The translations under genes were made by a program, and so were the position numbers. From assembly GCA_902496125.1 (NCBI GenBank), contig CABUZU010000067.1, positions 1 to 10,707 of the forward strand: a stretch of DNA of 10,707 nt, read 5' to 3'. Every line of letters starts with the position of its first letter. The first letter of the stretch is position 1. The notes under the pieces were generated by a model that was not told where the DNA came from, searched no databases, and saw only the letters and a list, made by a program, of their open reading frames with translations. The DNA is from an uncultured Lachnospiraceae bacterium. GTDB taxonomy: Bacteria; Bacillota; Clostridia; Lachnospirales; Lachnospiraceae. This document shows, in pieces, positions 1-7,996 of this stretch.

Positions 1-1
1 T

Positions 2-550
2 AAGACTTCAGGTGGTGCTAGATGGAATTATTTAGCAGCTTGGGCTTATGCAAATAAAGCCTATAGTGGTGATGAAACGAAGATAAAAGAATTTATAAAA
101 AAGTTATATCAGAATGTATTGGTATTAGATTCCGGTGCAAGAGGATCCACAACTTCTTTTGTAGAAAATGGACAAGGTGATGTTTTGGTTGCATGGGAGA
201 ATGAAGCGTATTTATCCGCAAAGGATTATCCCGATGATTATGAGATTGTGACTCCAAGTATTAGTATTTTAGCTCAACCGTCGGTTGCCGTTGTAGATTC
301 GGTAGTAGATGATAGAGATACAAGAGAGGTAGCAACGGAATATTTAAGTTATTTATATTCGGATGAGGCACAAAGGATTGCAGCAAATCATTATTATCGT
401 CCGACCAATCAGAAGATTTTAAAAGAGTATCAAGATGTATTTGAACTAAATATTGATTTAGCTACAATTGATGATTTCGGTGGTTGGAATAACGTTCAAC
501 AAAAGCATTTTGGTGATGGTGGAATATTCGACCAGATTTATGAAAAATAA
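2..550 (+). CDS. sbp: sulfate ABC transporter substrate-binding protein, C-terminal part (5' end outside window)
   Basis: This is the extracytoplasmic receptor that captures sulfate, and possibly thiosulfate, and delivers it to the CysTWA importer. The reading frame is open from base 2 to the TAA at 548-550, giving 182 residues of a family normally about 330-350 long. The N-terminal half and any lipoprotein signal therefore lie before the window. The family is recognisable from KTSGGARWNYLAAW at the very start, then DSGARGSTTSF, then GDVLVAWENEA, all typical of Sbp/CysP ligand-pocket segments. A TTG or ATG further in would not be the real start, because homology continues to the window edge. 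The gene is first in the visible operon, 21 bases before cysT. Sulfate and thiosulfate receptors cannot be told apart from this portion. Confidence 0.93.
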   Translation, partial: KTSGGARWNYLAAWAYANKAYSGDETKIKEFIKKLYQNVLVLDSGARGSTTSFVENGQGDVLVAWENEAYLSAKDYPDDYEIVTPSISILAQPSVAVVDSVVDDRDTREVATEYLSYLYSDEAQRIAANHYYRPTNQKILKEYQDVFELNIDLATIDDFGGWNNVQQKHFGDGGIFDQIYEK

Positions 551-571
551 AGGGAAAGTGAGGAATATAAA

Positions 572-1387
572 GTGAAAAAGAAAAGAAAGCAAGTGATTCC
601 TGGGTTTGGAATAACGATGGGAGTAACAATTGCCATGCTTAGTGTCATTGTATTAATTCCAATTGTGTCTTTGGCAGTATATTCCTCTAAGCTTGGAATA
701 AAAGAATTTATAGAAGTGATTACAAGACCGAGAGTGTTATCAAGTTTTTACGTCAGTGCAGTGACTGCATTAGTTGCTTCGATTATAAATGCGATAATGG
801 GTGTGGTTTTAGCTTGGGTGCTTGTTCGATATGATTTTCCGGGTAAGAGAATTATGGATGGTATGATTGAGCTGCCATTTGCACTTCCAACCGCAGTAGC
901 GGGTATTGCCCTTACTTCATTAACCTCAGATACTGGATTGGTTGGAAAGTTTTTTGCACAATTTGGTATTAAAATTGCTTATACCAGACTTGGAATTACA
1001 ATTGCATTAATTTTCGTTGGAATACCATTTGTTGTGCGTAGCATACAGCCAGTATTAGAAAAATTAGATGATTCTTGTGAAGAGGCAGCAATGGTGCTTG
1101 GAGCAAAGCCATTTACAATCTTTTGGAAAGTAACTTTTCCAGAATTAATCCCAGCACTTTTAGCTGGAACTGGATTAGCATTTGGAAGATGCCTTGGAGA
1201 ATATGGAAGTGTTGTTTTTATAGCAGGAAATAAACCTTATTATACAGAAATTACTCCATTAATTATTATGTCAAAGCTACAAGAATTTGACTATACTAGT
1301 GCAACGGCGATTGCACTTGTAATGTTATTTGTATCGTTTTTTATCTTATTTGCAGTAAATGCTGTACAAGTTCGTATTTCGAAATAA
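572..1387 (+). CDS. cysT: sulfate ABC transporter permease CysT (CysU)
   Basis: This is an inner-membrane permease that forms the sulfate channel as a heterodimer with CysW. It has 271 residues, close to the usual length of about 275. Hydrophobic segments appear near residues 12-36, 56-85, 100-118, 136-158, 190-210 and 240-265, fitting six membrane spans. The cytoplasmic EAA loop that contacts the ATPase is clear, starting EEAAMVLGA at residues 170-178 and continuing through FWKVTFPELIP. GEYGSVVFIAGN (209-220) is characteristic of CysT and differs from the CysW version. The start is GTG at 572, preceded by GAGGA at 560-564 with a seven-base gap. It follows the binding protein and lies 16 bases before cysW, so the two are surely co-transcribed. 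Confidence 0.95.
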   Translation: MKKKRKQVIPGFGITMGVTIAMLSVIVLIPIVSLAVYSSKLGIKEFIEVITRPRVLSSFYVSAVTALVASIINAIMGVVLAWVLVRYDFPGKRIMDGMIELPFALPTAVAGIALTSLTSDTGLVGKFFAQFGIKIAYTRLGITIALIFVGIPFVVRSIQPVLEKLDDSCEEAAMVLGAKPFTIFWKVTFPELIPALLAGTGLAFGRCLGEYGSVVFIAGNKPYYTEITPLIIMSKLQEFDYTSATAIALVMLFVSFFILFAVNAVQVRISK

Positions 1388-1403
1388 ATGAGAGGAGAGT
1401 TGT

Positions 1404-2231
1404 ATGAAAACGAAAGAACAAGAAAGAAAACAACAAATCGTAAAAATTGTGTTAATTGCAATTAGTGTTTGTTTTCTTGGTATTATGCTGGTACTACCTC
1501 TCCTAGTTGTAGTAACAGAGTCCTTGAAAAAAGGATGGGATTATTACATTAACGCAGTTACGGATAAATATACCGTTCGAGCAGTAATGTTAACGTTAAA
1601 GGCAACGGCAATTGCAGTTGTATGTAATACAATCTTTGGATTATGTGCAGCATGGGCATTGACCAGATTTCAATATAGAGGAAAGAAGTTACTGATGACA
1701 TTGATTGATGTTCCGGTAACGGTTTCTCCAATTATTGCAGGTTTTATTTATATTTTAGTCTTTGGAAAGCAAAGTATTCTATATCCTATTTTACAGCAGT
1801 TAGGAATAAAAATTGTATTTGCAGTTCCAGGAATTATACTTGCAACGATATTTGTTACATTTCCTTTTGTCTCAAGGGAGTTGATTCCTGTATTAGAAAG
1901 TATTGGAACCGATGAGGAAGAAGCTGCTGCTCTTATGGGAGCGAAGGGAATGACTATTTTTTGGAAAGTTACCTTTCCACATATAAAATGGGCTTTTTTA
2001 TATGGTGTTGTACTTTGCAGTGCAAGAGCGATGGGAGAATTTGGAGCAGTATCTGTCTTATCAGGACATTTACGAGGAAGAACGAATACACTACCTCTTC
2101 ATGTAGAAATCCTATTTAACGAATTTAATTATGTATCCGCTTTTGCAGCTTCATCAATTCTTGTAATTATGGCAATTACCTTATTGATTATTCGAAGCGT
2201 AGTGGAATACAAAGGAAAAAAGGAGGGGTAA
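1404..2231 (+). CDS. cysW: sulfate ABC transporter permease CysW
   Basis: This is the second membrane subunit of the sulfate importer and pairs with CysT. It has 275 residues, normal for the family. The first membrane span is about residues 13-38, followed by a TLKAT helix and further spans near 67-85, 100-120, 138-158, 195-212 and 244-266. The EAA coupling loop is EEEAAALMGAKG (171-182) followed by FWKVTFPHIKW. GEFGAVSVLSGHLRG (211-225) is the diagnostic CysW segment. The ATG at 1404 has AGGAG at 1393-1397 with a six-base gap. The 3' end of the gene contains the ribosome binding site of cysA (2221-2226), which ties translation of the two genes together. Confidence 0.95.
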   Translation: MKTKEQERKQQIVKIVLIAISVCFLGIMLVLPLLVVVTESLKKGWDYYINAVTDKYTVRAVMLTLKATAIAVVCNTIFGLCAAWALTRFQYRGKKLLMTLIDVPVTVSPIIAGFIYILVFGKQSILYPILQQLGIKIVFAVPGIILATIFVTFPFVSRELIPVLESIGTDEEEAAALMGAKGMTIFWKVTFPHIKWAFLYGVVLCSARAMGEFGAVSVLSGHLRGRTNTLPLHVEILFNEFNYVSAFAASSILVIMAITLLIIRSVVEYKGKKEG

Positions 2232-2234
2232 CTA

Positions 2235-3293
2235 ATGTATGTTGAATTAAAAAATATTAATAAGACGTTTGGCAATTATAAGGCGTCAGATAATGTAAAT
2301 TTTGGAATAGAAAAAGGAAAATTAATCGGACTGTTAGGACCAAGTGGAAGTGGCAAGACGACAATTCTTCGTATGATAGCAGGATTAGAGCAACCAGACA
2401 GTGGACAGATTATTATCAATGGAAATGTAGTAAATGATGTTACACCGAGTGCGAGAGGTATTGGTTTTGTATTTCAAAACTATGCATTGTTTCGATATAT
2501 GACGGTGTACGATAATATTGCATTTGGACTAAGAGTTCAAAAAGTAGATAATAAAAAAATTAAAGAAAGAGTGTCAGAGCTTATTTCATTAGTTGGATTA
2601 AAGGGCCTTGAAAAACGTTATCCCAATCAACTTTCAGGTGGACAAAGACAAAGAGTTGCATTTGCTAGAGCACTTGCACCAAATCCAAAGCTTTTATTGC
2701 TAGATGAACCCTTTGCAGCAATTGATGCAAAAATTAAGCAAGAGCTTAGAAGTTGGTTAAAGGAAATGATTGAAAGGTTTGAAATTACAAGTATCTTTGT
2801 AACACATGACCAAGATGAGGCAATTGAAGTAGCTGATGAGATTATTATTACCAATCGAGGAAGGATTGAACAAAAGGGTACACCACTTGAGGTTTATCAA
2901 AATCCTAAGACAGCATTTACCGCTTCTTTCTTTGGAAAAACTGTAATTGTGGATTATCGAAAACTGCATTATTTTGATGAAATACCAGGAGCTACAAAAG
3001 GTATTATTCGACCCGAATTTGTAAAGGTAACAAAGAAAAATGAAGTGCAGATGTATAAGAGTTCTGCAATGGAAGGAACCGTAGTAGATGTATCCTTTAG
3101 AGGTGCAAATATTGAATTAAAAATTCGTGTAGATGATGATATTGTTTTAACAGCTAAAAGAAGTTTAGAAGAAGCAAGCATTTCAAAGGGTGAAAAGGTA
3201 GATGTATTTGTCTATAAAGTTTTAGTTATCAAGGATAATGAAGTATTCTTAGTAGAAAATAGTTCAATCAGAGAAGAATCACTTGTCATTTAA
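2235..3293 (+). CDS. cysA: sulfate ABC transporter ATP-binding protein CysA
   Basis: This cytoplasmic ATPase drives the CysTW channel. It has 352 residues, normal for CysA. Every ATPase element is visible: Walker A GPSGSGKT (35-42), Q-loop Gln81 in FVFQNYALF, signature LSGGQRQR (133-140), Walker B LLLLDEP (153-159), D-loop AAIDAK (161-166) and switch His191. A C-terminal TOBE-type regulatory domain follows, with IIRPEFVKV (257-265) and GTVVDVSFRG (281-290). The D-loop has AAIDA where most relatives have GALDA, a mild change that should not abolish activity. The start ATG at 2235 is three bases after the cysW stop and is served by AGGAGG at 2221-2226. Sulfate versus molybdate specificity cannot be read from the ATPase, but the CysT/CysW partners and sulfur genes point to sulfate. 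Confidence 0.95.
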   Translation: MYVELKNINKTFGNYKASDNVNFGIEKGKLIGLLGPSGSGKTTILRMIAGLEQPDSGQIIINGNVVNDVTPSARGIGFVFQNYALFRYMTVYDNIAFGLRVQKVDNKKIKERVSELISLVGLKGLEKRYPNQLSGGQRQRVAFARALAPNPKLLLLDEPFAAIDAKIKQELRSWLKEMIERFEITSIFVTHDQDEAIEVADEIIITNRGRIEQKGTPLEVYQNPKTAFTASFFGKTVIVDYRKLHYFDEIPGATKGIIRPEFVKVTKKNEVQMYKSSAMEGTVVDVSFRGANIELKIRVDDDIVLTAKRSLEEASISKGEKVDVFVYKVLVIKDNEVFLVENSSIREESLVI

Positions 3294-3312
3294 GAGGATA
3301 AAGGTACACAAT

Positions 3313-5001
3313 ATGAAAGAAAAATTACAAGTTCAAAAAATAAAAACAGATGTCTTAATTATAGGAGGCGGAACCGCAGGGTGCTACGGAGCACTTACAT
3401 TAGCAAAGGAATCAGGGCTTAATGTACTGATTGCAGAAAAGGCGAATATTAAAAGAAGTGGTTGTCTTGCAGCTGGTGTCAATGCAATTAATGCCTATAT
3501 TGTAAAAGGAAGAAAGCCAGAAGATTATGTTGATTATGCAACAAAGGATGCAGCAGGAATTGTAAGAAGGGATTTACTTCTTTCCGCTGCTAGAAGGTTT
3601 AACGAGGTAACCGCTAAAATGGAGCAGTTAGGTCTTGTTATTCTAAAAGACGAAAATGGTGATTGTGTTGCTAGAGGAAATCGAAATATTAAAATCAATG
3701 GTGAAAACTTTAAGCCAATTTTAGCAGATGCGGTTTCAAAAGAAGAAACAATTGAGGTATTAAATTATGTAAATATCACAGATTTACTGGTAAAAGACAA
3801 TAAAGTTTACGGAGCAGTAGGTTTTTCCATTGTAGAAGAAAAAGCTTATGTAATTTTAGCAGATGCAGTAATCCTTTCAACTGGTGGTGCATCAGGATTG
3901 TATCGACCAAATAATCCAGGATTTTCGAGACATAAAATGTGGTATCCACCATTTAATACAGGTGCAGGATATGCAATGGGAATCAAAGCAGGAGCAGAGA
4001 TGACTTCTTTTGAAATGAGATTTATTGCTTTAAGATGTAAGGATACCATTGCTCCAACTGGAACGATTGCACAAGGAGTTCGTGCAAAGCAGGTTAATTC
4101 AAGAGGTTTTATCTATGAAGATAAATATGGATTAACAACGAGTGAGCGAGTATATGGAACGGTAAAGGAAAATCAGCTTGGAAATGGTCCTTGTTATTTA
4201 AAGACTACTAGTATTAAAAAAGAACAAGATATGGATTTATTAAAAGCTTATTTAAATATGGCTCCAAGTCAAACATTAAAATGGATTGAAAGTGGTAAGA
4301 TGCCAAGTGAACAAGATGTAGAAATTGAAGGTACGGAACCTTATATCGTAGGTGGACATACCGCAAGTGGATATTGGATTGATACGAATCGAGAGACAAC
4401 AATACATGATCTTTATGCCGCAGGCGATGTTGCAGGAGGATGTCCACAAAAATATGTAACTGGAGCATTAGCAGAAGGTGAGATTGCAGCACAGTCCATT
4501 TTACATAAATGGAAGAAGGAAGAAGAGCAAGTACCACAGATTGAAAGCCAGATTGATGAAATCTTAGAACAGTATGAAAAAATTCGAAATGCAAAAAATA
4601 CCCTCTTTTCTATTGATGATTTAGAAGAGGGAATGCAAAAGGTAATGGATGAATATGCAGGTGGAATTTCCACTCACTATCAATACAATGAAAAGCAGTT
4701 AAGTCTTGCAGATGAGAAAATTGATAAGATTTTAGAATTAACAAATCAAATCGGGGCACAGGATATGCATGAACTACTATTTGCTTATGAATTAAAAGAG
4801 CGTTTATTGGTATGTAAAGCATTGATTGCTCATTTAAAGAGTAGAAAGGAAACAAGATGGCATTCCTTTAACGAAAATCTAGATTATCCAAATACGGATG
4901 AAGCGTATTTTAAATATGTTAATTCCAAAATGGAGAATGGAAAAATAAAAACCTATCTTAGAGAACTTGTAAAGGAGGATGCTTATGAGCATACGAATTA
5001 A
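3313..5001 (+). CDS. aprA: adenylylsulfate reductase alpha subunit (AprA-type FAD flavoprotein)
   Basis: AprA carries FAD and reduces APS to sulfite and AMP in the cytoplasm. The FAD-binding motif GGGTAG is at residues 18-23. The segment EPYIVGGHTASGYW (342-355) followed by LYAAGDVAGG (367-376) is the AprA form of the fumarate-reductase flavoprotein fold. Aligned from memory with Archaeoglobus fulgidus AprA, the active-site residues Trp234, Arg265 and His398 correspond to Trp210, Arg241 and His349 here, and Asn60 in AINAY likely corresponds to Asn74. The protein has 562 residues, about 100 fewer than the dissimilatory enzymes. ATG 3313 is preferred over TTG 3283: it has AAGG at 3301-3304 with an eight-base gap, while 3283 lies inside cysA. 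It sits between the sulfate transporter and cysDN, which makes an assimilatory role most likely. A different fumarate-reductase-like activity is unlikely next to aprB. Confidence 0.88.
   Translation: MKEKLQVQKIKTDVLIIGGGTAGCYGALTLAKESGLNVLIAEKANIKRSGCLAAGVNAINAYIVKGRKPEDYVDYATKDAAGIVRRDLLLSAARRFNEVTAKMEQLGLVILKDENGDCVARGNRNIKINGENFKPILADAVSKEETIEVLNYVNITDLLVKDNKVYGAVGFSIVEEKAYVILADAVILSTGGASGLYRPNNPGFSRHKMWYPPFNTGAGYAMGIKAGAEMTSFEMRFIALRCKDTIAPTGTIAQGVRAKQVNSRGFIYEDKYGLTTSERVYGTVKENQLGNGPCYLKTTSIKKEQDMDLLKAYLNMAPSQTLKWIESGKMPSEQDVEIEGTEPYIVGGHTASGYWIDTNRETTIHDLYAAGDVAGGCPQKYVTGALAEGEIAAQSILHKWKKEEEQVPQIESQIDEILEQYEKIRNAKNTLFSIDDLEEGMQKVMDEYAGGISTHYQYNEKQLSLADEKIDKILELTNQIGAQDMHELLFAYELKERLLVCKALIAHLKSRKETRWHSFNENLDYPNTDEAYFKYVNSKMENGKIKTYLRELVKEDAYEHTN
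4971..4978 (+). promoter_or_regulatory. ribosome binding site that fixes the aprB start
   Basis: AAAGGAGG, a near-perfect anti-Shine-Dalgarno match, lies inside the last codons of aprA. It abuts an ATG at 4979, which would leave no spacing, and is six bases before the ATG at 4985. The second is therefore the aprB start, giving a 17-base overlap with aprA and probable translational coupling of the two subunits. Confidence 0.8.
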
Positions 5002-5296
5002 TCAAGAGAAATGTGTTGGTTGTAAGAAGTGTTGTGAAGTATGTCCCGGAACATTAATTACAATCGAAAATAAAAAAGCAGTGATGAAGTATCCTAAAAA
5101 TTGTTGGGGCTGTGTATCTTGTGTGAAGGAATGTACAAAAGGTGCAATTGATTTTTATTTAGGAGCAGACATTGGAGGTATGGGAAGCGTATTAAATGTC
5201 GAAAAGAAAGAAAATATACTTCAGTGGAAAGTAAAAAAGATAGATGGAACCCAGATTGTAATTGACATCAATCAAAAAGATTCCAACCAATATTAA
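4985..5296 (+). CDS. aprB: adenylylsulfate reductase beta subunit (AprB-type, two [4Fe-4S] clusters)
   Basis: AprB passes electrons through two [4Fe-4S] clusters to the FAD of AprA. The protein has 103 residues. The first cluster ligands are Cys10, Cys13, Cys16 and Cys20, with an extra Cys17. The second set is Cys40, Cys43, Cys46 and Cys50 in CWGCVSCVKEC. As in AprB, a Trp follows the first cysteine of the second cluster, and the C-terminal part (about 59-95, GADIGGMG then LQWKVKKIDGT) resembles the small beta domain of AprB, so this is not a plain ferredoxin. The final cysteine is followed by Thr rather than the usual Pro. The protein ends soon after the beta domain and lacks the long tail that dissimilatory AprB wraps around AprA. 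It overlaps aprA by 17 bases. Confidence 0.87.
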   Translation: MSIRINQEKCVGCKKCCEVCPGTLITIENKKAVMKYPKNCWGCVSCVKECTKGAIDFYLGADIGGMGSVLNVEKKENILQWKVKKIDGTQIVIDINQKDSNQY

Positions 5297-5322
5297 AAAG
5301 CCAGAAAGAGTAGGAGAATGAT

Positions 5323-6225
5323 ATGAGTAGATTATCACATTTAGATGAATTAGAAGCAGAAGCAATCTATATTATTCGTGAAGTAGCAGCAGAATGTGAA
5401 AACCCAGTAATGTTATATTCAATTGGAAAAGATAGTTCCGTTATGCTTCACTTAGCAATGAAAGCATTTTATCCGGAGAAGCCACCTTTTCCTTTCTTAC
5501 ATGTAAATACAACATGGAAGTTTAAAGAAATGATTGAGTTTCGTGATAAAACTGCCAAAGAACTTGGCATCGAAATGATTGAATATATTAATGAAGATGG
5601 AGTGAAAAAGGGTATTAATCCTTTTGACTATGGCTCAACTTATACCGATGTAATGAAAACTCAAGCATTAAAGCAAGCATTAAATAAATATGGATTTACT
5701 GCAGCGTTTGGTGGTGGTAGACGTGATGAAGAAAAGAGCCGTGCAAAAGAGAGAATTTTCTCCTTTAGAAATGAAGCTCATGCATGGGACCCTAAGAATC
5801 AACGTCCAGAAATGTGGAAGCTTTACAATACAGAAATTAATAAAGGGGAAAGTATTCGTGTATTCCCAATTTCAAACTGGACAGAAAAAGATATTTGGCA
5901 GTATATTAAACAGGAAAATATTCCAATCGTACCACTTTATTTTGCAGCAGAAAGACCCGTTGTAGAAAGAGATGGAAACATCATTATGGTAGACGATGAC
6001 CGTATGAGATTAAATCCAGGTGAAAAGGTAGAAATGAAAAAGGTTCGTTTTAGAACGTTAGGATGTTATCCTCTTACTGGAGGAATCTTATCAAATGCAA
6101 CGACATTAGATGAAATCATTGAAGAGACATTAAGTTCTGTAGAATCTGAACGTACAAGTCGTGTAATCGATAAAGACGGTGGAGCAGCTAGTATGGAAAA
6201 AAGAAAGAGAGAGGGATATTTCTAA
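5323..6225 (+). CDS. cysD: sulfate adenylyltransferase subunit 2 (CysD)
   Basis: This is the catalytic subunit of the heterodimeric ATP sulfurylase, which makes APS and pyrophosphate from ATP and sulfate. It has 300 residues, normal for CysD. It belongs to the PP-loop ATPase superfamily: the loop is YSIGKDSS at residues 32-39, followed by a helix with MLHLAMKAF. Other family hallmarks are FLHVNTTWKFKEM, GGGRRDEEKSRAKERIFSFR and FPISNWTEKDIWQYI, and the RTLGCYPLTGG stretch near the C terminus. The ATG at 5323 has AGGAG at 5312-5316 with a six-base gap. The stop codon shares one base with the cysN start (TAATG), the classic arrangement for a one-to-one complex. The APS it makes would feed AprAB, encoded just upstream. 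Confidence 0.97.
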   Translation: MSRLSHLDELEAEAIYIIREVAAECENPVMLYSIGKDSSVMLHLAMKAFYPEKPPFPFLHVNTTWKFKEMIEFRDKTAKELGIEMIEYINEDGVKKGINPFDYGSTYTDVMKTQALKQALNKYGFTAAFGGGRRDEEKSRAKERIFSFRNEAHAWDPKNQRPEMWKLYNTEINKGESIRVFPISNWTEKDIWQYIKQENIPIVPLYFAAERPVVERDGNIIMVDDDRMRLNPGEKVEMKKVRFRTLGCYPLTGGILSNATTLDEIIEETLSSVESERTSRVIDKDGGAASMEKRKREGYF

Positions 6226-7913
6226 TGAGTGGATTATTAAAATTTATTACATGCGGAAGTGTGGATGATGGAAAATCAACATTGATTGGACACATTCTTT
6301 ATGATTCAAAATTATTATATGCAGACCAAGAAAAGGCATTAGTACTTGATAGTAAGGTAGGTTCTAGAGGAGGAAAGATTGACTATTCTTTACTTTTAGA
6401 TGGACTTATGGCAGAAAGAGAACAAGGCATTACAATTGACGTTGCTTATCGATATTTTACAACAGATAAAAGAAGCTTCATTGTTGCAGATACTCCAGGT
6501 CATGAAGAATATACAAGAAATATGGCAGTAGGTGCATCATTTGCACAGCTTGCAATTATTTTAGTCGATGCAAAACAGGGAGTATTGGTACAGACTAGAA
6601 GACATAGCCGTATTTGTGCTCTTATGGGAATTAAACACTTTGTATTTGCCATCAATAAAATGGACTTAGTTGATTACAGAGAAGCACGATTTAATGAAAT
6701 TAAGAATGAAATTGAAGAGTTAGCAAAGGAATTACAACTTGCTAATATTAAGGTTATTCCTGTAAGTGCAACAGAAGGAGATAATGTAACGAAAAAATCA
6801 GAACATACTCCTTGGTATGATGGAGAAGCTCTATTAGAATACTTAGAAGATGTGGATGTAGAAGAAAAAGAAGAAAAGAGTTTCTATATGCCAATTCAAC
6901 GTGTGTGCCGTCCAAACCATGAATTTAGAGGATTCCAAGGTCAGGTAGAAAGTGGCAGCATCAAAGAAGGTCAAAGCATTATCACATTACCAAGTAGAGA
7001 AATTGCTTCGGTAAAGAAGATTTTAGTTGGTAGTGATAAAAAGAAAGAAGCTGTTACTGGACAGGCTGTTACAATTCAGCTTGATAAGGAAGTAGATGTA
7101 AGTCGTGGCTGTGTATTAACAGATGATGAAAAACTTCCAGTGGCAAAAAGTTTCCAAGCAACCTTTTTATGGATGGATGATGAAGAATTAACTGTTGGTA
7201 AAGAATATTTAGTAAAATGTGGAACTAAGAGAATCCTAGGTTTTATTAAGAAAATTTTATATAAAATTGATGTCAATACAGGAGAACATATTGAAGCAAG
7301 TACAATTGAGAAAAACGAGATTGCACTATGCCAAGTTGAATTAACAGAAAAGATTGTGTTAGATACATTTGCACATCATAAAACACTTGGTGAATTAATC
7401 TTAATAGACCGTGTAAGTCATATGACAAGTGCTTGTGGAGTAGTTGAAACCGTAGATACCTCAGAAGAAAAACCATACTTTGAAAAAGATGATATCAAAG
7501 TAGGCGGATATATTTTTGAAGAATTTTACTTTGACTTAGAAAATGCAATTATGACAAAGAAAGATTCTGCGACTCATACCTATCATGTAGGAGATAAGGT
7601 TCCATTAGAAGGAGAAAGCTTCAAGTATCCAGATTATTTTGATATTATTTCTGTAGAAAATGATGGTGCAATTTTAATTCGAGATGGTCAGATTGCAGAT
7701 ATCGTAAAATTAAGCGACTATCAATTTATTGGATTACCTGTTTTAGATGAAAGAGGTTTTGCATTAACAATTAAACATAAAAAAGATTTAGAGAAATTCT
7801 TACAAGAATTTGCTCTAGCAGATAAGAATAATCACTCAGATTTCCATAATAAATGGTTCCAGTTTGAGGTTTATAGAAAGATTGTATGTACTGATAATTT
7901 CTGGATGATCTAA
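6225..7913 (+). CDS. cysN: sulfate adenylyltransferase subunit 1 (CysN GTPase) with a C-terminal extension
   Basis: CysN is the GTPase subunit of ATP sulfurylase and uses GTP hydrolysis to drive APS synthesis by CysD. The N-terminal GTPase domain is complete: GSVDDGKST (11-19), the switch region EREQGITIDVAYRYF (64-78), DTPGH (89-93), NKMD (144-147) and SATEGD (181-186). Two EF-Tu-like beta domains follow, to about residue 408 (LIDRVSHMTSACGVVE). The protein then continues for about 150 residues, to 562, whereas E. coli CysN has about 475. The extension has no P-loop, so it is not the APS kinase found in CysNC fusions. I do not recognise its fold; it ends in KWFQFEVYRKI and NFWMI. The start overlaps the cysD stop by one base, with GAGGG at 6211-6215. 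This is the last gene of the operon. Confidence 0.94.
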   Translation: MSGLLKFITCGSVDDGKSTLIGHILYDSKLLYADQEKALVLDSKVGSRGGKIDYSLLLDGLMAEREQGITIDVAYRYFTTDKRSFIVADTPGHEEYTRNMAVGASFAQLAIILVDAKQGVLVQTRRHSRICALMGIKHFVFAINKMDLVDYREARFNEIKNEIEELAKELQLANIKVIPVSATEGDNVTKKSEHTPWYDGEALLEYLEDVDVEEKEEKSFYMPIQRVCRPNHEFRGFQGQVESGSIKEGQSIITLPSREIASVKKILVGSDKKKEAVTGQAVTIQLDKEVDVSRGCVLTDDEKLPVAKSFQATFLWMDDEELTVGKEYLVKCGTKRILGFIKKILYKIDVNTGEHIEASTIEKNEIALCQVELTEKIVLDTFAHHKTLGELILIDRVSHMTSACGVVETVDTSEEKPYFEKDDIKVGGYIFEEFYFDLENAIMTKKDSATHTYHVGDKVPLEGESFKYPDYFDIISVENDGAILIRDGQIADIVKLSDYQFIGLPVLDERGFALTIKHKKDLEKFLQEFALADKNNHSDFHNKWFQFEVYRKIVCTDNFWMI

Positions 7914-7921
7914 TGATATGT

Positions 7922-7955
7922 AAAAGTCGGCAAGTATGTCTTGCCGGCTTTTTTT
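7922..7955 (+). terminator. rho-independent terminator of the sulfate operon
   Basis: The left arm 7922-7934 (ending GTCGGCAAG) pairs with 7940-7952 (beginning CTTGCCGGC), with one G-U pair and a five-base loop TATGT. A run of seven T (7949-7955) overlaps the base of the stem and follows it. It begins nine bases after the cysN stop and clearly marks the end of the transcription unit. Confidence 0.92.
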
Positions 7956-7969
7956 AAGTTTGATATAAT
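7941..7969 (+). promoter_or_regulatory. possible promoter before the receiver-fragment ORF
   Basis: A perfect TATAAT lies at 7964-7969. Seventeen bases upstream is TTGCCG (7941-7946), matching four of six -35 positions, but that hexamer belongs to the right arm of the terminator stem. The -10 is convincing on its own; the -35 may be accidental. Transcription would begin near 7976 and reach the ORF at 7997. Confidence 0.35.
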
Positions 7970-7996
7970 CTCTATATTAGAAGGGAGTATGTATAA

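Noticed and set aside
2627..4855. Several minus-strand open frames inside cysA and aprA
   Set aside because: They lie wholly within strongly conserved plus-strand genes, lack ribosome binding sites and family resemblance, and have compositions expected of antisense frames.
5690..5965. A 91-codon plus-strand open frame inside cysD
   Set aside because: It is an out-of-frame shadow of cysD, which is conserved along its full length in the main frame.
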